Of a stretch of DNA of 37,331 nucleotides, positions 24,651-32,199 are shown piece after piece. The notes under the pieces are model-generated. The model was given only the letters and a program-made list of their open reading frames with translations, was not told the origin of the DNA and ran no database searches. The stretch is taken from positions 1 through 37,331 of the forward strand of contig CAKTIN010000008.1 of assembly GCA_934565775.1 (NCBI GenBank). Reading direction: 5' to 3'. Position 1 is the stretch's first letter; every line of letters begins with the position of its first letter. The translations under genes and the position numbers were made by a program. The DNA is from an uncultured Oscillospiraceae bacterium (GTDB taxonomy: Bacteria > Bacillota > Clostridia > Oscillospirales > Oscillospiraceae).

Positions 24651-24666
24651 TTGTGCGATTTCACAA
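24651..24666. promoter_or_regulatory. TTGTG-N6-CACAA inverted repeat between eutG and the CFI-box gene
   Basis: Perfect five-base arms TTGTG (24651-24655) and CACAA (24662-24666) with a six-base centre. The arms resemble CRP or Rex half-sites, but the spacing is two bases too short for either. It lies 16 bases upstream of the plus-strand -35 and in the eut leader or promoter zone. Confidence 0.4.
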
Positions 24667-24681
24667 AATCCGCCGGAGGGA

Positions 24682-24710
24682 TTGACCGATGGGACAATTC
24701 CGGTTAAAAT
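24682..24710 (+). promoter_or_regulatory. Sigma-A promoter of the CFI-box gene
   Basis: TTGACC (24682-24687), a 17-base spacer and TAAAAT (24705-24710), 30 bases before the ATG at 24741. I found no comparably good minus-strand promoter for the eut operon in this 215-base region. Confidence 0.8.
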
Positions 24711-24740
24711 AGGGAAAAGACCAGAAAGAAGGCGGCTTCT

Positions 24741-25664
24741 ATGAGCGAACAGGGAATAAAAACCATGGTGTGTCCCCAGTGCGGCGCGGAGATTCAGGTC
24801 CCTGCGGGGCTGGAGCAGTTCTTTTGCCTACGCTGCGGCAAGCGCCTGGAGCTGGAAGCGCCGGCGGAGCAGCCGGAGCGGGACTCCGAGACGCAGACCC
24901 GGGAAAAGCTGGCTGAGGCGCTGGCCGGGATGCTCCCGGCTCTGACCGATTATCCCGGGTGCCTGCGCTATGTAAACCGCACGCAGTTTTATGACTTTTA
25001 TGCGCAGTATGAGCAGACGCATCTGGCGGCGTTTCAGCTGCTGGACGACGCGGCCCGGCGCAGCGGGGACCCGGACGCCCTGGCGAAGGAGGCCGCCGTG
25101 TCCCTCCTGGACCGGGGAGAGGGCTGGATCGCCCGGCAGAAGGGCCGCAAGGAAATCCATCTGACGGATTTCCGTATGACCATGTGCCTGCTGCTGACGG
25201 TGATGGTGAATAAAAATCAGCTGTCCATTGCCGAAACCTTCAACAACGCCCTGCGGGACGAGTGGCTTCGCCGCTATCCGAAGCAGGTCTTTCAGCTGAC
25301 GGATTATGATGCCATCGTGGGGGGCTTCAAGCGTAAGGGCCTGTGCTTTATCACCACGGCGGCCTGTGAGTTTGCGGGAAAGGACGACGATTGCCCGGAG
25401 CTGACGGCCTTCCGCGCCTTCCGGGACGGGTACCTGGCCCACAGCCCCGGGGGCGAGGCGCTGATCCGGGAATATTATGACCTTGCGCCGGGATTGGTGA
25501 CGGCCATCGAGCTCCTGGGAGAGAAGCAGGAGGTCTATCCGGCGCTGTGGCAGAGCTATCTGCTGCCTTGCTATGAGGCCATCGGCCGGGGGGAGAACGA
25601 GCGGTGCCGGGCGCTGTATACCCGGATGGTCCGGAGCCTTCAGCGCCGGTACCTGCGCAGCTGA
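24741..25664 (+). CDS. Zinc-ribbon protein with CFI-box C-terminal domain
   Basis: The 307-residue protein starts with a zinc ribbon (Cys11, Cys14, Cys29, Cys32; CPQCG...CLRCG). A helical middle part (50-195) has no recognised motif. From Cys202 it carries CFITTAACE, then CPELTAFRAFRDGYL, PGGEALIREYYDLAPGLV, which is the CFI-box C-terminal domain seen in many bacterial proteins of unknown role. No signal peptide is present, so it is likely cytoplasmic. It is divergent from eutG and followed after 15 bases by a nucleoside hydrolase, so the two may be co-transcribed. Confidence 0.8.
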   Translation: MSEQGIKTMVCPQCGAEIQVPAGLEQFFCLRCGKRLELEAPAEQPERDSETQTREKLAEALAGMLPALTDYPGCLRYVNRTQFYDFYAQYEQTHLAAFQLLDDAARRSGDPDALAKEAAVSLLDRGEGWIARQKGRKEIHLTDFRMTMCLLLTVMVNKNQLSIAETFNNALRDEWLRRYPKQVFQLTDYDAIVGGFKRKGLCFITTAACEFAGKDDDCPELTAFRAFRDGYLAHSPGGEALIREYYDLAPGLVTAIELLGEKQEVYPALWQSYLLPCYEAIGRGENERCRALYTRMVRSLQRRYLRS

Positions 25665-25679
25665 GAAAGGAGAACGCAA

Positions 25680-26627
25680 ATGGAAAAGCATTTTATTTGG
25701 ATGGATTGCGACGTGGGCGTGGATGACGCCGTGGCCCTTCTGACCGCCCGGCAGCTGCCGGAGCTGGAGGTGCTGGGGGTCGGCGCCGTAGCCGGAAACG
25801 TGGGGCATCGGTATACCTTCCCCAACGCCAGAAAGATTCTTCATCTGGCGGGGGTGAACTGGCCGGTGTATCCCGGGGCGGAGCGGCCTCTGGTCCGGGA
25901 GCCCATTGACGCCGGGGACGTCCACGGGCCGGACGGCCTGTGGGGCGCGGAGCTGGCTCTGCCGGAGGACGCGCCGGAGACCCTGCCCGCCTGGGACGCG
26001 CTCTATGCGGCGGCCAAGGCCCATCCCGGCGCCCTGGAGCTTATCGCTACGGGCCCCCTGACCAATGTGGCCATCGCCCTGGAGAAGCATCCGGAGCTCA
26101 AGACCCTGCTGCCCCGGATCCTCATTATGGGCGGCGCGGCGGTGGGCGGAAACTGCGCCCCGGTGTCGCCCAAGGCGGAGTTTAACATCTTCGCGGACCC
26201 GGACGCCGCCGAGGCGGTGTTTGCCAGCGGGGTGCCGATCGTGATGTGCGGTCTGGACGTGACGGAGCGGGCCTATCTCACCCCCGGGGAGCTGGAGAAG
26301 ATTTATGCTCTGGGCGGGCCCGTGGCCCGGGCCATGGAGGCCTTTACCCGCCCGGCCCTGCGGGAGTCCATCGCCTTCGGCCTTGAGGGGCTAGAGATTC
26401 ACGATCTGTGCCCGGTGCTGTACGCCATCCACCCGGACTGGTTTACGGCGCAGACGGCGGCGGTCCATGTGCAGACCCGGCCTCTGGAGAACTGGGGGCA
26501 GACCCTGACGGATCTGTTCACCCCGGAGAAGCAGGCGGACCGCCATGTGACCGTGGTGCTGGATCTGGACCGGGAGGCCTTCGTCGGGACGATTTTCCGC
26601 GCCATGGAGAAGTATGCCCGGGCCTGA
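25680..26627 (+). CDS. Nucleoside hydrolase
   Basis: This 315-residue enzyme cleaves the N-glycosidic bond of nucleosides to base plus ribose. The calcium-binding signature DCDVGVDDA (Asp9, Asp11, Asp15, Asp16) stands at the N-terminus; Asp242 in IHDLCP closes the metal site, and the substrate region AEFNIFADPDAA (166-177) is present. His241 next to Asp242 is typical of the inosine-uridine and pyrimidine-specific groups. The specificity (purine, pyrimidine or both) cannot be read. AAAGGAG lies ahead of the ATG. A strong hairpin follows at 26650. Confidence 0.93.
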   Translation: MEKHFIWMDCDVGVDDAVALLTARQLPELEVLGVGAVAGNVGHRYTFPNARKILHLAGVNWPVYPGAERPLVREPIDAGDVHGPDGLWGAELALPEDAPETLPAWDALYAAAKAHPGALELIATGPLTNVAIALEKHPELKTLLPRILIMGGAAVGGNCAPVSPKAEFNIFADPDAAEAVFASGVPIVMCGLDVTERAYLTPGELEKIYALGGPVARAMEAFTRPALRESIAFGLEGLEIHDLCPVLYAIHPDWFTAQTAAVHVQTRPLENWGQTLTDLFTPEKQADRHVTVVLDLDREAFVGTIFRAMEKYARA

Positions 26628-26649
26628 GGAGGCCGGCAAAGAAAAGAAC

Positions 26650-26683
26650 GCCCCCGGCTGCGGATTCTTCCGCAGCCGGGGGC
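26650..26683 (+). terminator. Strong hairpin after the nucleoside hydrolase gene
   Basis: A 15-bp perfect stem (26650-26664 with 26669-26683) around loop TTCT, 22 bases after the stop codon. The following TTGCGCG has almost no T-run, so termination may be incomplete on its own. Confidence 0.7.
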
Positions 26684-26740
26684 TTGCGCGTCCGGGCGCT
26701 GTTTTCGCCGCTTGTGCCACACTGCCCCCCTCTGTGTTGG

Positions 26741-26769
26741 TTGCAATGGGGAGAAAAACGTGGTATACT
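26741..26769 (+). promoter_or_regulatory. Sigma-A promoter of the glycosyltransferase/PlsY pair
   Basis: TTGCAA (26741-26746), a 17-base spacer and TATACT (26764-26769). The ATG at 26818 lies 48 bases downstream after AGAAAGGA. Confidence 0.85.
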
Positions 26770-26817
26770 GACCAAAGAAGCGGTACAAAAGCGTCATCTG
26801 AGAGAAAGGAACACGGA

Positions 26818-27927
26818 ATGAAGGTACTGATTTTAAGCTGCGACACCGGCCAGGGGCACAACAGCGCCGCGCACGCGGTAGAAGAGGCCCTGCAAAGGAA
26901 GGGCGTGTTCTGCAAGGTCCTGGATCCCTTGATCTTCGGAGGAAAGCACGCCGCCGGGCTGGTCTCCGGCGCCTATACCGGCATTATGAAGCTTGCGCCC
27001 CGGGCCTTCGGGGCGGTCTACGGGGCCGGAGCGCTGTACAGCAACGCCCATCTGCCCTCACCCATTTACCATGCCAACGCCCGGTATGCTCAGAAGCTGG
27101 GGGACTATATCCTCCGGGAAGGCTATACCGCCGTGGTCTGCACTCACCTGTACCCCATGGAGGCCATGACCGCCCTGCGCCGCAGGCCGGGGTTTCATGT
27201 CCCTGCCTATGGGGTGCTGACGGATTATACCTGCATCCCCTTCCTGCGGGAGGTGGCCCTGGACGGCTACTTTATTCCCCAGGAGGACCTGCGCCGGGAG
27301 CTGGTCGGGCAGGGGCTGCCCAGCAATCTGATTTTCCCCACGGGGATCCCCGTCAGCGGAAAATTCAACACGCATCTGACCCGGGCGGAGGCCCGGAAGC
27401 GCCTGGGCCTGCCCCAGACCGCCCCCATGGTCCTGATTATGAGCGGCGGCATCGGCTGCGGGCACCTGGCCCAGCTGTGCGAGGCCTTCCTGAAGCGGTC
27501 CGAGGGGCCCTTTACGGCCTGCGTCCTGGTGGGGCGGAACCGGCAGCTGAAGGCGGAGCTGGACGCCCGGTTCGGGAACACCGGCCGGATCCGGACCGTC
27601 CTGTTTACCACACAGGTCAACGTGTATATGGACGCGGCGGAGGTCCTGATCTCCAAGCCCGGCGGCCTGAGCAGCACCGAGGCGGCGGTGGCCAACATTC
27701 CCTTGGTCCACCTCCTGGCCTACGGGGGCTGCGAGACGAAAAACGCCCTGTTTTTTGCCCGGCGGGGGATGTCCCTCCGGGCCGAGACGGTGGAGCAGAC
27801 GGTGGACGATGCCTGGCGGCTGATGAAGAGCCCGGCCCGGGCCGAGCAGATGCGCCAGGCCCAGCGCCGGTATATCCCCGCCCATGGGGCGGAGGAGATT
27901 GCGGAAAGGGTGACGGGCCATGGCTGA
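26818..27927 (+). CDS. Diacylglycerol-type glycosyltransferase (MGDG synthase-like)
   Basis: The start at ATG 26818 gives 369 residues; the longer open frame upstream runs through the promoter and is rejected. The N-terminus LILSCDTGQGHNSAAHAVEEAL (4-25) is the hallmark of the MGDG synthase N-terminal domain, followed by THLYPMEAM and GVLTDYTCIPF. The C-terminal half has the GT-B nucleotide-sugar site: LIMSGGIGCGHL, then ISKPGGLSSTEAAVANIPLV and CETKNALFF. Relatives such as UgtP transfer glucose or galactose from UDP-sugars to diacylglycerol at the membrane. It overlaps the PlsY-like gene by 8 bases, in keeping with a membrane glycolipid role. Confidence 0.9.
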   Translation: MKVLILSCDTGQGHNSAAHAVEEALQRKGVFCKVLDPLIFGGKHAAGLVSGAYTGIMKLAPRAFGAVYGAGALYSNAHLPSPIYHANARYAQKLGDYILREGYTAVVCTHLYPMEAMTALRRRPGFHVPAYGVLTDYTCIPFLREVALDGYFIPQEDLRRELVGQGLPSNLIFPTGIPVSGKFNTHLTRAEARKRLGLPQTAPMVLIMSGGIGCGHLAQLCEAFLKRSEGPFTACVLVGRNRQLKAELDARFGNTGRIRTVLFTTQVNVYMDAAEVLISKPGGLSSTEAAVANIPLVHLLAYGGCETKNALFFARRGMSLRAETVEQTVDDAWRLMKSPARAEQMRQAQRRYIPAHGAEEIAERVTGHG

Positions 27928-28537
27928 GCATGAGGCGCTGCTGTGGGGGCTCTGGATCCTGGGGGGCTTTCTCCTGGGGGGCGTGATGTTCTGCGAGCTG
28001 CTGCCAAAGCGGCTGGCGCAGAAGGACGTGATTCAGCTGAGCCCGGACCGGAATCCCGGGGCGGCCAACGTGTTTCTGACCTGCGGGGCGCCCATGGGCC
28101 TGCTGTGCCTGGCGCTGGACATGGGCAAGGGCTTCCTGCCGGTGTACTTTGCCTGCCAGACCATGGACATCCGGCAGCTGCCCTTTGCCGCCGTCCTGGC
28201 GGCCCCGGTGCTGGGGCACGCCCTGGCGCCGCTGAATCACTTCCACGGGGGCAAGTGCATCGCCACGGCCTTCGGGGAGATGATTGCCCTGCTGCCGGCG
28301 ACCCGGATCGGGCTGTGCCTGGCGGGGCTGTATATTTTCTTCTCCGTGGTGGTCCGGATCAAGCCCAACCGGGTGCGGAGCATCGTCACCTTTACAATTT
28401 TCGGCCTGGCGGCGGTGGCCTGGGGGGTTATGGTGCAGTGGTACGCCCTGGCGGCGGGCTGCGGGTCCATTGCGCTGATTGCCGTTCTGCGGCATACCCG
28501 CCGGTTCAGCACGGTCCCGGCAGAGGAAAAGGCCTGA
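27920..28537 (+). CDS. PlsY-like glycerol-3-phosphate acyltransferase family protein
   Basis: The 205-residue membrane protein has five or six hydrophobic segments. PlsY motifs are seen in modified form: SPDRNPGAANVFLTCG (41-56), LDMGKG (66-71), and LGHALAPLNHFHGGKCIATAFG (98-119). PlsY transfers acyl groups from acyl phosphate to glycerol-3-phosphate. The third motif here has FHGGK where most PlsY have FxGGKG, so this may be a second, specialised paralogue instead of the housekeeping enzyme. Its eight-base overlap with the glycosyltransferase suggests both act on one lipid. A strong terminator follows. Confidence 0.85.
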   Translation: MAEHEALLWGLWILGGFLLGGVMFCELLPKRLAQKDVIQLSPDRNPGAANVFLTCGAPMGLLCLALDMGKGFLPVYFACQTMDIRQLPFAAVLAAPVLGHALAPLNHFHGGKCIATAFGEMIALLPATRIGLCLAGLYIFFSVVVRIKPNRVRSIVTFTIFGLAAVAWGVMVQWYALAAGCGSIALIAVLRHTRRFSTVPAEEKA

Positions 28538-28558
28538 CAGTGCAGACCCGATCGGAAG

Positions 28559-28596
28559 AAAAAGCAGCAGGATTCCGAAGAATCCTGCTGCTTTTT
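28559..28596. terminator. Bidirectional terminator between plsY-like gene and rfbA
   Basis: AAAAAGCAGCAGGATTC (28559-28575) pairs perfectly with its complement at 28580-28596 around a CGAA loop, with five T at the right and five A at the left. It serves both convergent genes. Confidence 0.95.
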
Positions 28597-28604
28597 ATCG
28601 TTTG

Positions 28605-29477
28605 CTATTTCACCAGCTGGCTGTAGGCCATCATATGCCGGCCGTAATAGGTGCAGGCCAGCTTCTCCCCCAGGGCATACAGCGCCTCGGCGGTGATCCA
28701 GCCCTGGTCATAGGCCAGCTCCTCAATGCAGCCGATGAGCAGCCCGGTCTGCGTCTGGAGCTCCCGGACGGTTTGCCCGGCGTCCAGCAGGCTGTCCGCC
28801 GTTCCGGCGTCCTTCCAGCGGGTGCTCCGGTCCAGAGGGACGACCTTCAGCTGCTTTTTTGCCAGATAGGCCCGGTTGACGTCCGTGATCTCCAGCTCCC
28901 CCCGGGCGGAGGGGGTCAGCCCGGCGGCGATTTCCATGACCTGGTGGTCGTAAAAATATACGCCGGGGACGACATAATTGGACTTGGGCTCCCGGGGCTT
29001 CTCCTCCAGGGACAGCACGTTCCAGTCCCGGTCAAACTCCACCACCCCAAAGGGGCGGGGGTCTGCCACATAATAGCCGAATACCGTCGCGCCCCGGTTA
29101 TTCCGGGCGGCGGCGTGCATGGTCTGCTGAAAATCCGGGGCATAGAACAGATTGTCTCCCAGGACCAGACACACGCTGTCCTCTCCCACAAACGTCCGGC
29201 CGATGAGCAGGGCGTCCGCAATGCCCCGGGGCCGGGGCTGCACCGCGTAGGAAATTTCCATCCCCAGCTGGCTCCCGTCGCCCAGGAGGCTTTCAAAGGC
29301 CGGGGTCTCCCCGGGGGGAACGATCAGGAGCACCTGGCGGATCCCGGCCTGAATGAGCATGGCCAGGGGGTAATAGATCAGGGGCTTGTCATAGATCGGC
29401 AGCAGGGGCTTGCAGACAGGCTTCGTCATGGGATAGAGTCTGGTGCCGCGTCCGGCGGCCAGAATGATACCTTTCAT
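28605..29477 (-). CDS. rfbA: Glucose-1-phosphate thymidylyltransferase
   Basis: This 290-residue enzyme joins dTTP and glucose-1-phosphate to dTDP-glucose, the first step towards dTDP-rhamnose and other deoxysugars. The signature GIILAAGRGTRLYPMTK (3-19) starts the protein, with KPLLPIYDKPLIYYPL next, LVLGDNLFY with the metal Asp, VVEFD, EEKPREPKSNYVVPG, and RWKDAGTADSLLDAG near the end. The last motif is usually WLDTGTxxSLL; the variation is mild. The start ATG 29477 has AGGAGG upstream; an open extension to 29504 is not used. Other rml genes are not in the window. Confidence 0.94.
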   Translation of the reverse strand: MKGIILAAGRGTRLYPMTKPVCKPLLPIYDKPLIYYPLAMLIQAGIRQVLLIVPPGETPAFESLLGDGSQLGMEISYAVQPRPRGIADALLIGRTFVGEDSVCLVLGDNLFYAPDFQQTMHAAARNNRGATVFGYYVADPRPFGVVEFDRDWNVLSLEEKPREPKSNYVVPGVYFYDHQVMEIAAGLTPSARGELEITDVNRAYLAKKQLKVVPLDRSTRWKDAGTADSLLDAGQTVRELQTQTGLLIGCIEELAYDQGWITAEALYALGEKLACTYYGRHMMAYSQLVK

Positions 29478-29530
29478 GGGGCAACCTCCTGTAGATTCCC
29501 GCAAGCGGGTTCTTCGTCAATGATAAAATT

Positions 29531-29559
29531 ATTTTAATCTTTTTCCTGCTAAATGTCAA
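29531..29559 (-). promoter_or_regulatory. Sigma-A promoter of rfbA
   Basis: Read on the minus strand, TTGACA (29559-29554), a 17-base spacer and TAAAAT (29536-29531). It stands 53 bases upstream of the ATG, in an AT-rich stretch, with a small CCCGC/GCGGG hairpin between it and the gene. Confidence 0.88.
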
Positions 29560-29725
29560 CAATGCGAATTCGAAGTTTTTTGAAAGAAAATCGGCGGCCC
29601 CGCCGGGGGCAGCGCAGGCCGCCTTGCCTGAGCGCCGGTTCAAAACGGGAAAGCCCTTGATGGAAAATCTTCTCAAAATGGGAGAACTGACAATCTCTCA
29701 GTCAAAAATCGCTTTTCCTGCACGG

Positions 29726-29758
29726 AAGCGGCTGCCCCCGGAGGGACAGCCGCTTTTT
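29726..29758. terminator. Hairpin between the GH94 gene and rfbA promoter region
   Basis: AAGCGGCTG (29726-29734) pairs with CAGCCGCTT (29747-29755). T-run lies on the plus side, A-run on the minus side, so for the minus-strand GH94 gene it is a stem without a good U-tract. No gene is supported in 29560-29725. Confidence 0.5.
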
Positions 29759-29768
29759 GGATGGAAAA

Positions 29769-32159
29769 TCAGCCCATGGTGACTTCCGCGCGGCACACCG
29801 TACCGGCGGGGAGCACAGGCAGCTCCCGGACAGCCTTGCCGTCGGCCAGGATGGACACAACGCCCTTCTGCACGCCCTTGGGGTTGACCACATGGATCAC
29901 ATAGGTCGCGCCGCGCCAACGGCGGGTGACGGTGAATTCCTTCCACGCGGCGGGGATGCAGGGATCCACCTTCAGACCGTCAAAGTCCGGCTGAATGCCC
30001 AGGATGTACTGGGTGGTGGAGAAGTAGGCCCAGCCGGCGGAGCCGGTCATGAAGGGATGGTGGGCCCGGCCATAGGTGGTGTGGGCCTTGCCGGAGACAA
30101 ACTGGCAGTAGGAGTAGGGCTCCGCCCACCGGGTCTCAATCTTATCGTTCTGATAGTAGGGGCACAGGGAGCGGAAGAACTCCATGGCCATTTCACCGTC
30201 GCCCAGCTTGCAGGCGGCCGCCCAAGCCCAGGGGTTGGGGTGGGAGAAGATGGCGCCGTTCTCCTTCAGGCCGGGGTACACCCGGGTGACGAAGCCGATG
30301 TCGGAGTCGGGCTTGGTGTAGGGGGGCGCGTTGAGCATCAGGCCCCAGGGGGTGAACAGATACTCCTTCACGGATTGCATAGCCTCCCGGCCGTGCTCCG
30401 CAGGGGCTGCGCCGGACAGGACGGCCCAGGTATTGCTCTCCATGTGGACCTTGCCCTCCGTGTCGGACTGGGTGCCAATCTTCCGGTTGTTCTTGGTGAT
30501 GCCCCGGAGGTACCACTTGCCGTCCCACAGGACCTTCTCGCAGACCTCCTGCACGCCCTTGGCCATATCGGCGTAGCGCTTGGCGTCCGCTTCCTTGCCC
30601 AGGAACTTGCACAGGTCCACAAACTGCGTCAGGGCCCAGTAGTGCAGGAAGCTGACCATGGCGCTCTCGCCGCCGCCCAGGTTCAGGCAGTCGTTCCAGT
30701 CCGCCCGGAGGCCCTTGCAGATGCCGTTCCGGCCCACCTGCTCGGCAGAGAAGTTCAGAATCTTGGTCAGATGCTCGTAAACCGTGCCGCTGCCGCCGTC
30801 GGCGTAGGTGATGACCTGGTCCAGGAAATCAAACCGGCCGGTCTCCTTGACGAAATTCACCACAGCGCCCACCAGCCACAGGGCGTCGTCCGCGCAGGCG
30901 TCATCCAGCCCGTGGACGATGGAGGACTTGTCCGGGGTGGGGATGACCGTGGGGGACTTGAAGGACTGCTGGGGCTCCTGCTCCTCAAACCACCGGGGCT
31001 CGAACAGGTGCAGGCCGTAGCCCGTGGTGGTCAGGGCCTGCATGAGCTGCACGATGCGGGTCTTGCAGCCCTCGGGGTCGCCGTGGGGGATGCACATGGA
31101 GTCCTGGGCGGTATCCCGGTAGCCCAGGCCCGTCCGGCCGCCGACCTCGATGAAGGAGGAGAACCGGGAGAAGGTCACGTTGATCTGGCTCTGGTAATAG
31201 GTCCAGATGTTGGTCATGGTGTCCACGGCGGGGTCGGGGCTGCTCACCTGGAAGGCGGACAGGCGCTCGTCCCACAGCTTGGCCAGCCGGGCGGCGTTGT
31301 CGTCGATGCGCTCCAGGTTGGAGTATTTTTCCCGCATGGCCTGGCCGTTGGCCAGCCGGCCCTCGCCCAGGAGGTAGATCAGCCGGACTTCCTCGCCGGG
31401 GGCCAGGGTCAGCTTCTTTTGCAGGCCGCCGCAGTGATTGCCGCCGGTCTCAAAGCCGCCCTGCATCACGCCGGTCTCCACGGCCAGGGGGTTGCGCTCC
31501 GTGCGGTAGGGGCCGATGAACTGGTCCCGCAGGCATTCAAAGCCGTTGGGCTTGAAGTTGGAGGTAAAGAACTGATAGCCGTTCTCTTCGTAGAACAGGT
31601 CGTACTCGATGACCCCGTCCTCATACCGGGAGCCGGAGGCGTACAGGCTCATCTGGAAGTTCTGGTTGTCCATGGCGATCTGGTGGAAGGAGAACTCCAG
31701 ATAGGAATAGACGCTGATCTTTCTGGGCTTGTTGGAGTCGTTGCGGATCTTTACGTCCCAGATCTCCACGGGGTCGTCCATGGCCACGGAGAGCTTCTGC
31801 TCGGCGTGGATGCCGGAGTAGTCGCACAGATACTTGCAGTAGGACATACCGTGGCGGCAGACGTACTTGGCCTGATCCAGGGGCTTGCCTACGGGCTGCC
31901 AGGACACGGACCAGTAGTCCCCGGTCTCGTCGTCCCGAAGGTACACATAGTGGCCGGGGCCGTCCATGGGGATGCCGTTGGGGCGGAAGCGGGTGATGCG
32001 GTGATACTCCGGGGACTTATACAGCAGGTAGCCGCCGGCGGTGTGATTGAACACGCCGTACATATCCCCCGTGCCGATGTAGTTGGTCCAGGAGACAGGC
32101 AGGTCGATGCGGTCGATCACATATTCCCGCTTTTCGTTGTCAAAATAGCCGTATTGCAT
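29769..32159 (-). CDS. GH94 phosphorylase, close to N,N'-diacetylchitobiose phosphorylase
   Basis: This 796-residue enzyme splits a disaccharide with phosphate to give a sugar-1-phosphate and a free sugar. Along its length it resembles, from memory, Vibrio chitobiose phosphorylase: MQYGYFDNEKREYVI at the start, RDDETGDYWSVSWQPV, SSFIEVGGRTGLGYRDTAQD, and GLRADWNDCLNLGGGESA. The catalytic acid is Asp490 in ADWND (Asp492 in the Vibrio enzyme). The length matches. Close relatives include cellobiose phosphorylases, so GlcNAc2 as substrate is likely but unproven. It follows a phosphohexomutase after 40 bases and shares its promoter. No transporter lies nearby. Confidence 0.9.
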   Translation of the reverse strand: MQYGYFDNEKREYVIDRIDLPVSWTNYIGTGDMYGVFNHTAGGYLLYKSPEYHRITRFRPNGIPMDGPGHYVYLRDDETGDYWSVSWQPVGKPLDQAKYVCRHGMSYCKYLCDYSGIHAEQKLSVAMDDPVEIWDVKIRNDSNKPRKISVYSYLEFSFHQIAMDNQNFQMSLYASGSRYEDGVIEYDLFYEENGYQFFTSNFKPNGFECLRDQFIGPYRTERNPLAVETGVMQGGFETGGNHCGGLQKKLTLAPGEEVRLIYLLGEGRLANGQAMREKYSNLERIDDNAARLAKLWDERLSAFQVSSPDPAVDTMTNIWTYYQSQINVTFSRFSSFIEVGGRTGLGYRDTAQDSMCIPHGDPEGCKTRIVQLMQALTTTGYGLHLFEPRWFEEQEPQQSFKSPTVIPTPDKSSIVHGLDDACADDALWLVGAVVNFVKETGRFDFLDQVITYADGGSGTVYEHLTKILNFSAEQVGRNGICKGLRADWNDCLNLGGGESAMVSFLHYWALTQFVDLCKFLGKEADAKRYADMAKGVQEVCEKVLWDGKWYLRGITKNNRKIGTQSDTEGKVHMESNTWAVLSGAAPAEHGREAMQSVKEYLFTPWGLMLNAPPYTKPDSDIGFVTRVYPGLKENGAIFSHPNPWAWAAACKLGDGEMAMEFFRSLCPYYQNDKIETRWAEPYSYCQFVSGKAHTTYGRAHHPFMTGSAGWAYFSTTQYILGIQPDFDGLKVDPCIPAAWKEFTVTRRWRGATYVIHVVNPKGVQKGVVSILADGKAVRELPVLPAGTVCRAEVTMG

Positions 32160-32199
32160 GGTTCCTTCTCCTTATTTTTAGTTGTATGGGCATCCCGGC

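Noticed and set aside
24651..24709. EutV (ANTAR) dual-hairpin target in the eut leader
   Set aside because: One stem with a six-base loop exists, but the loop lacks the expected G at position 4 and no second matching hairpin overlaps the terminator.
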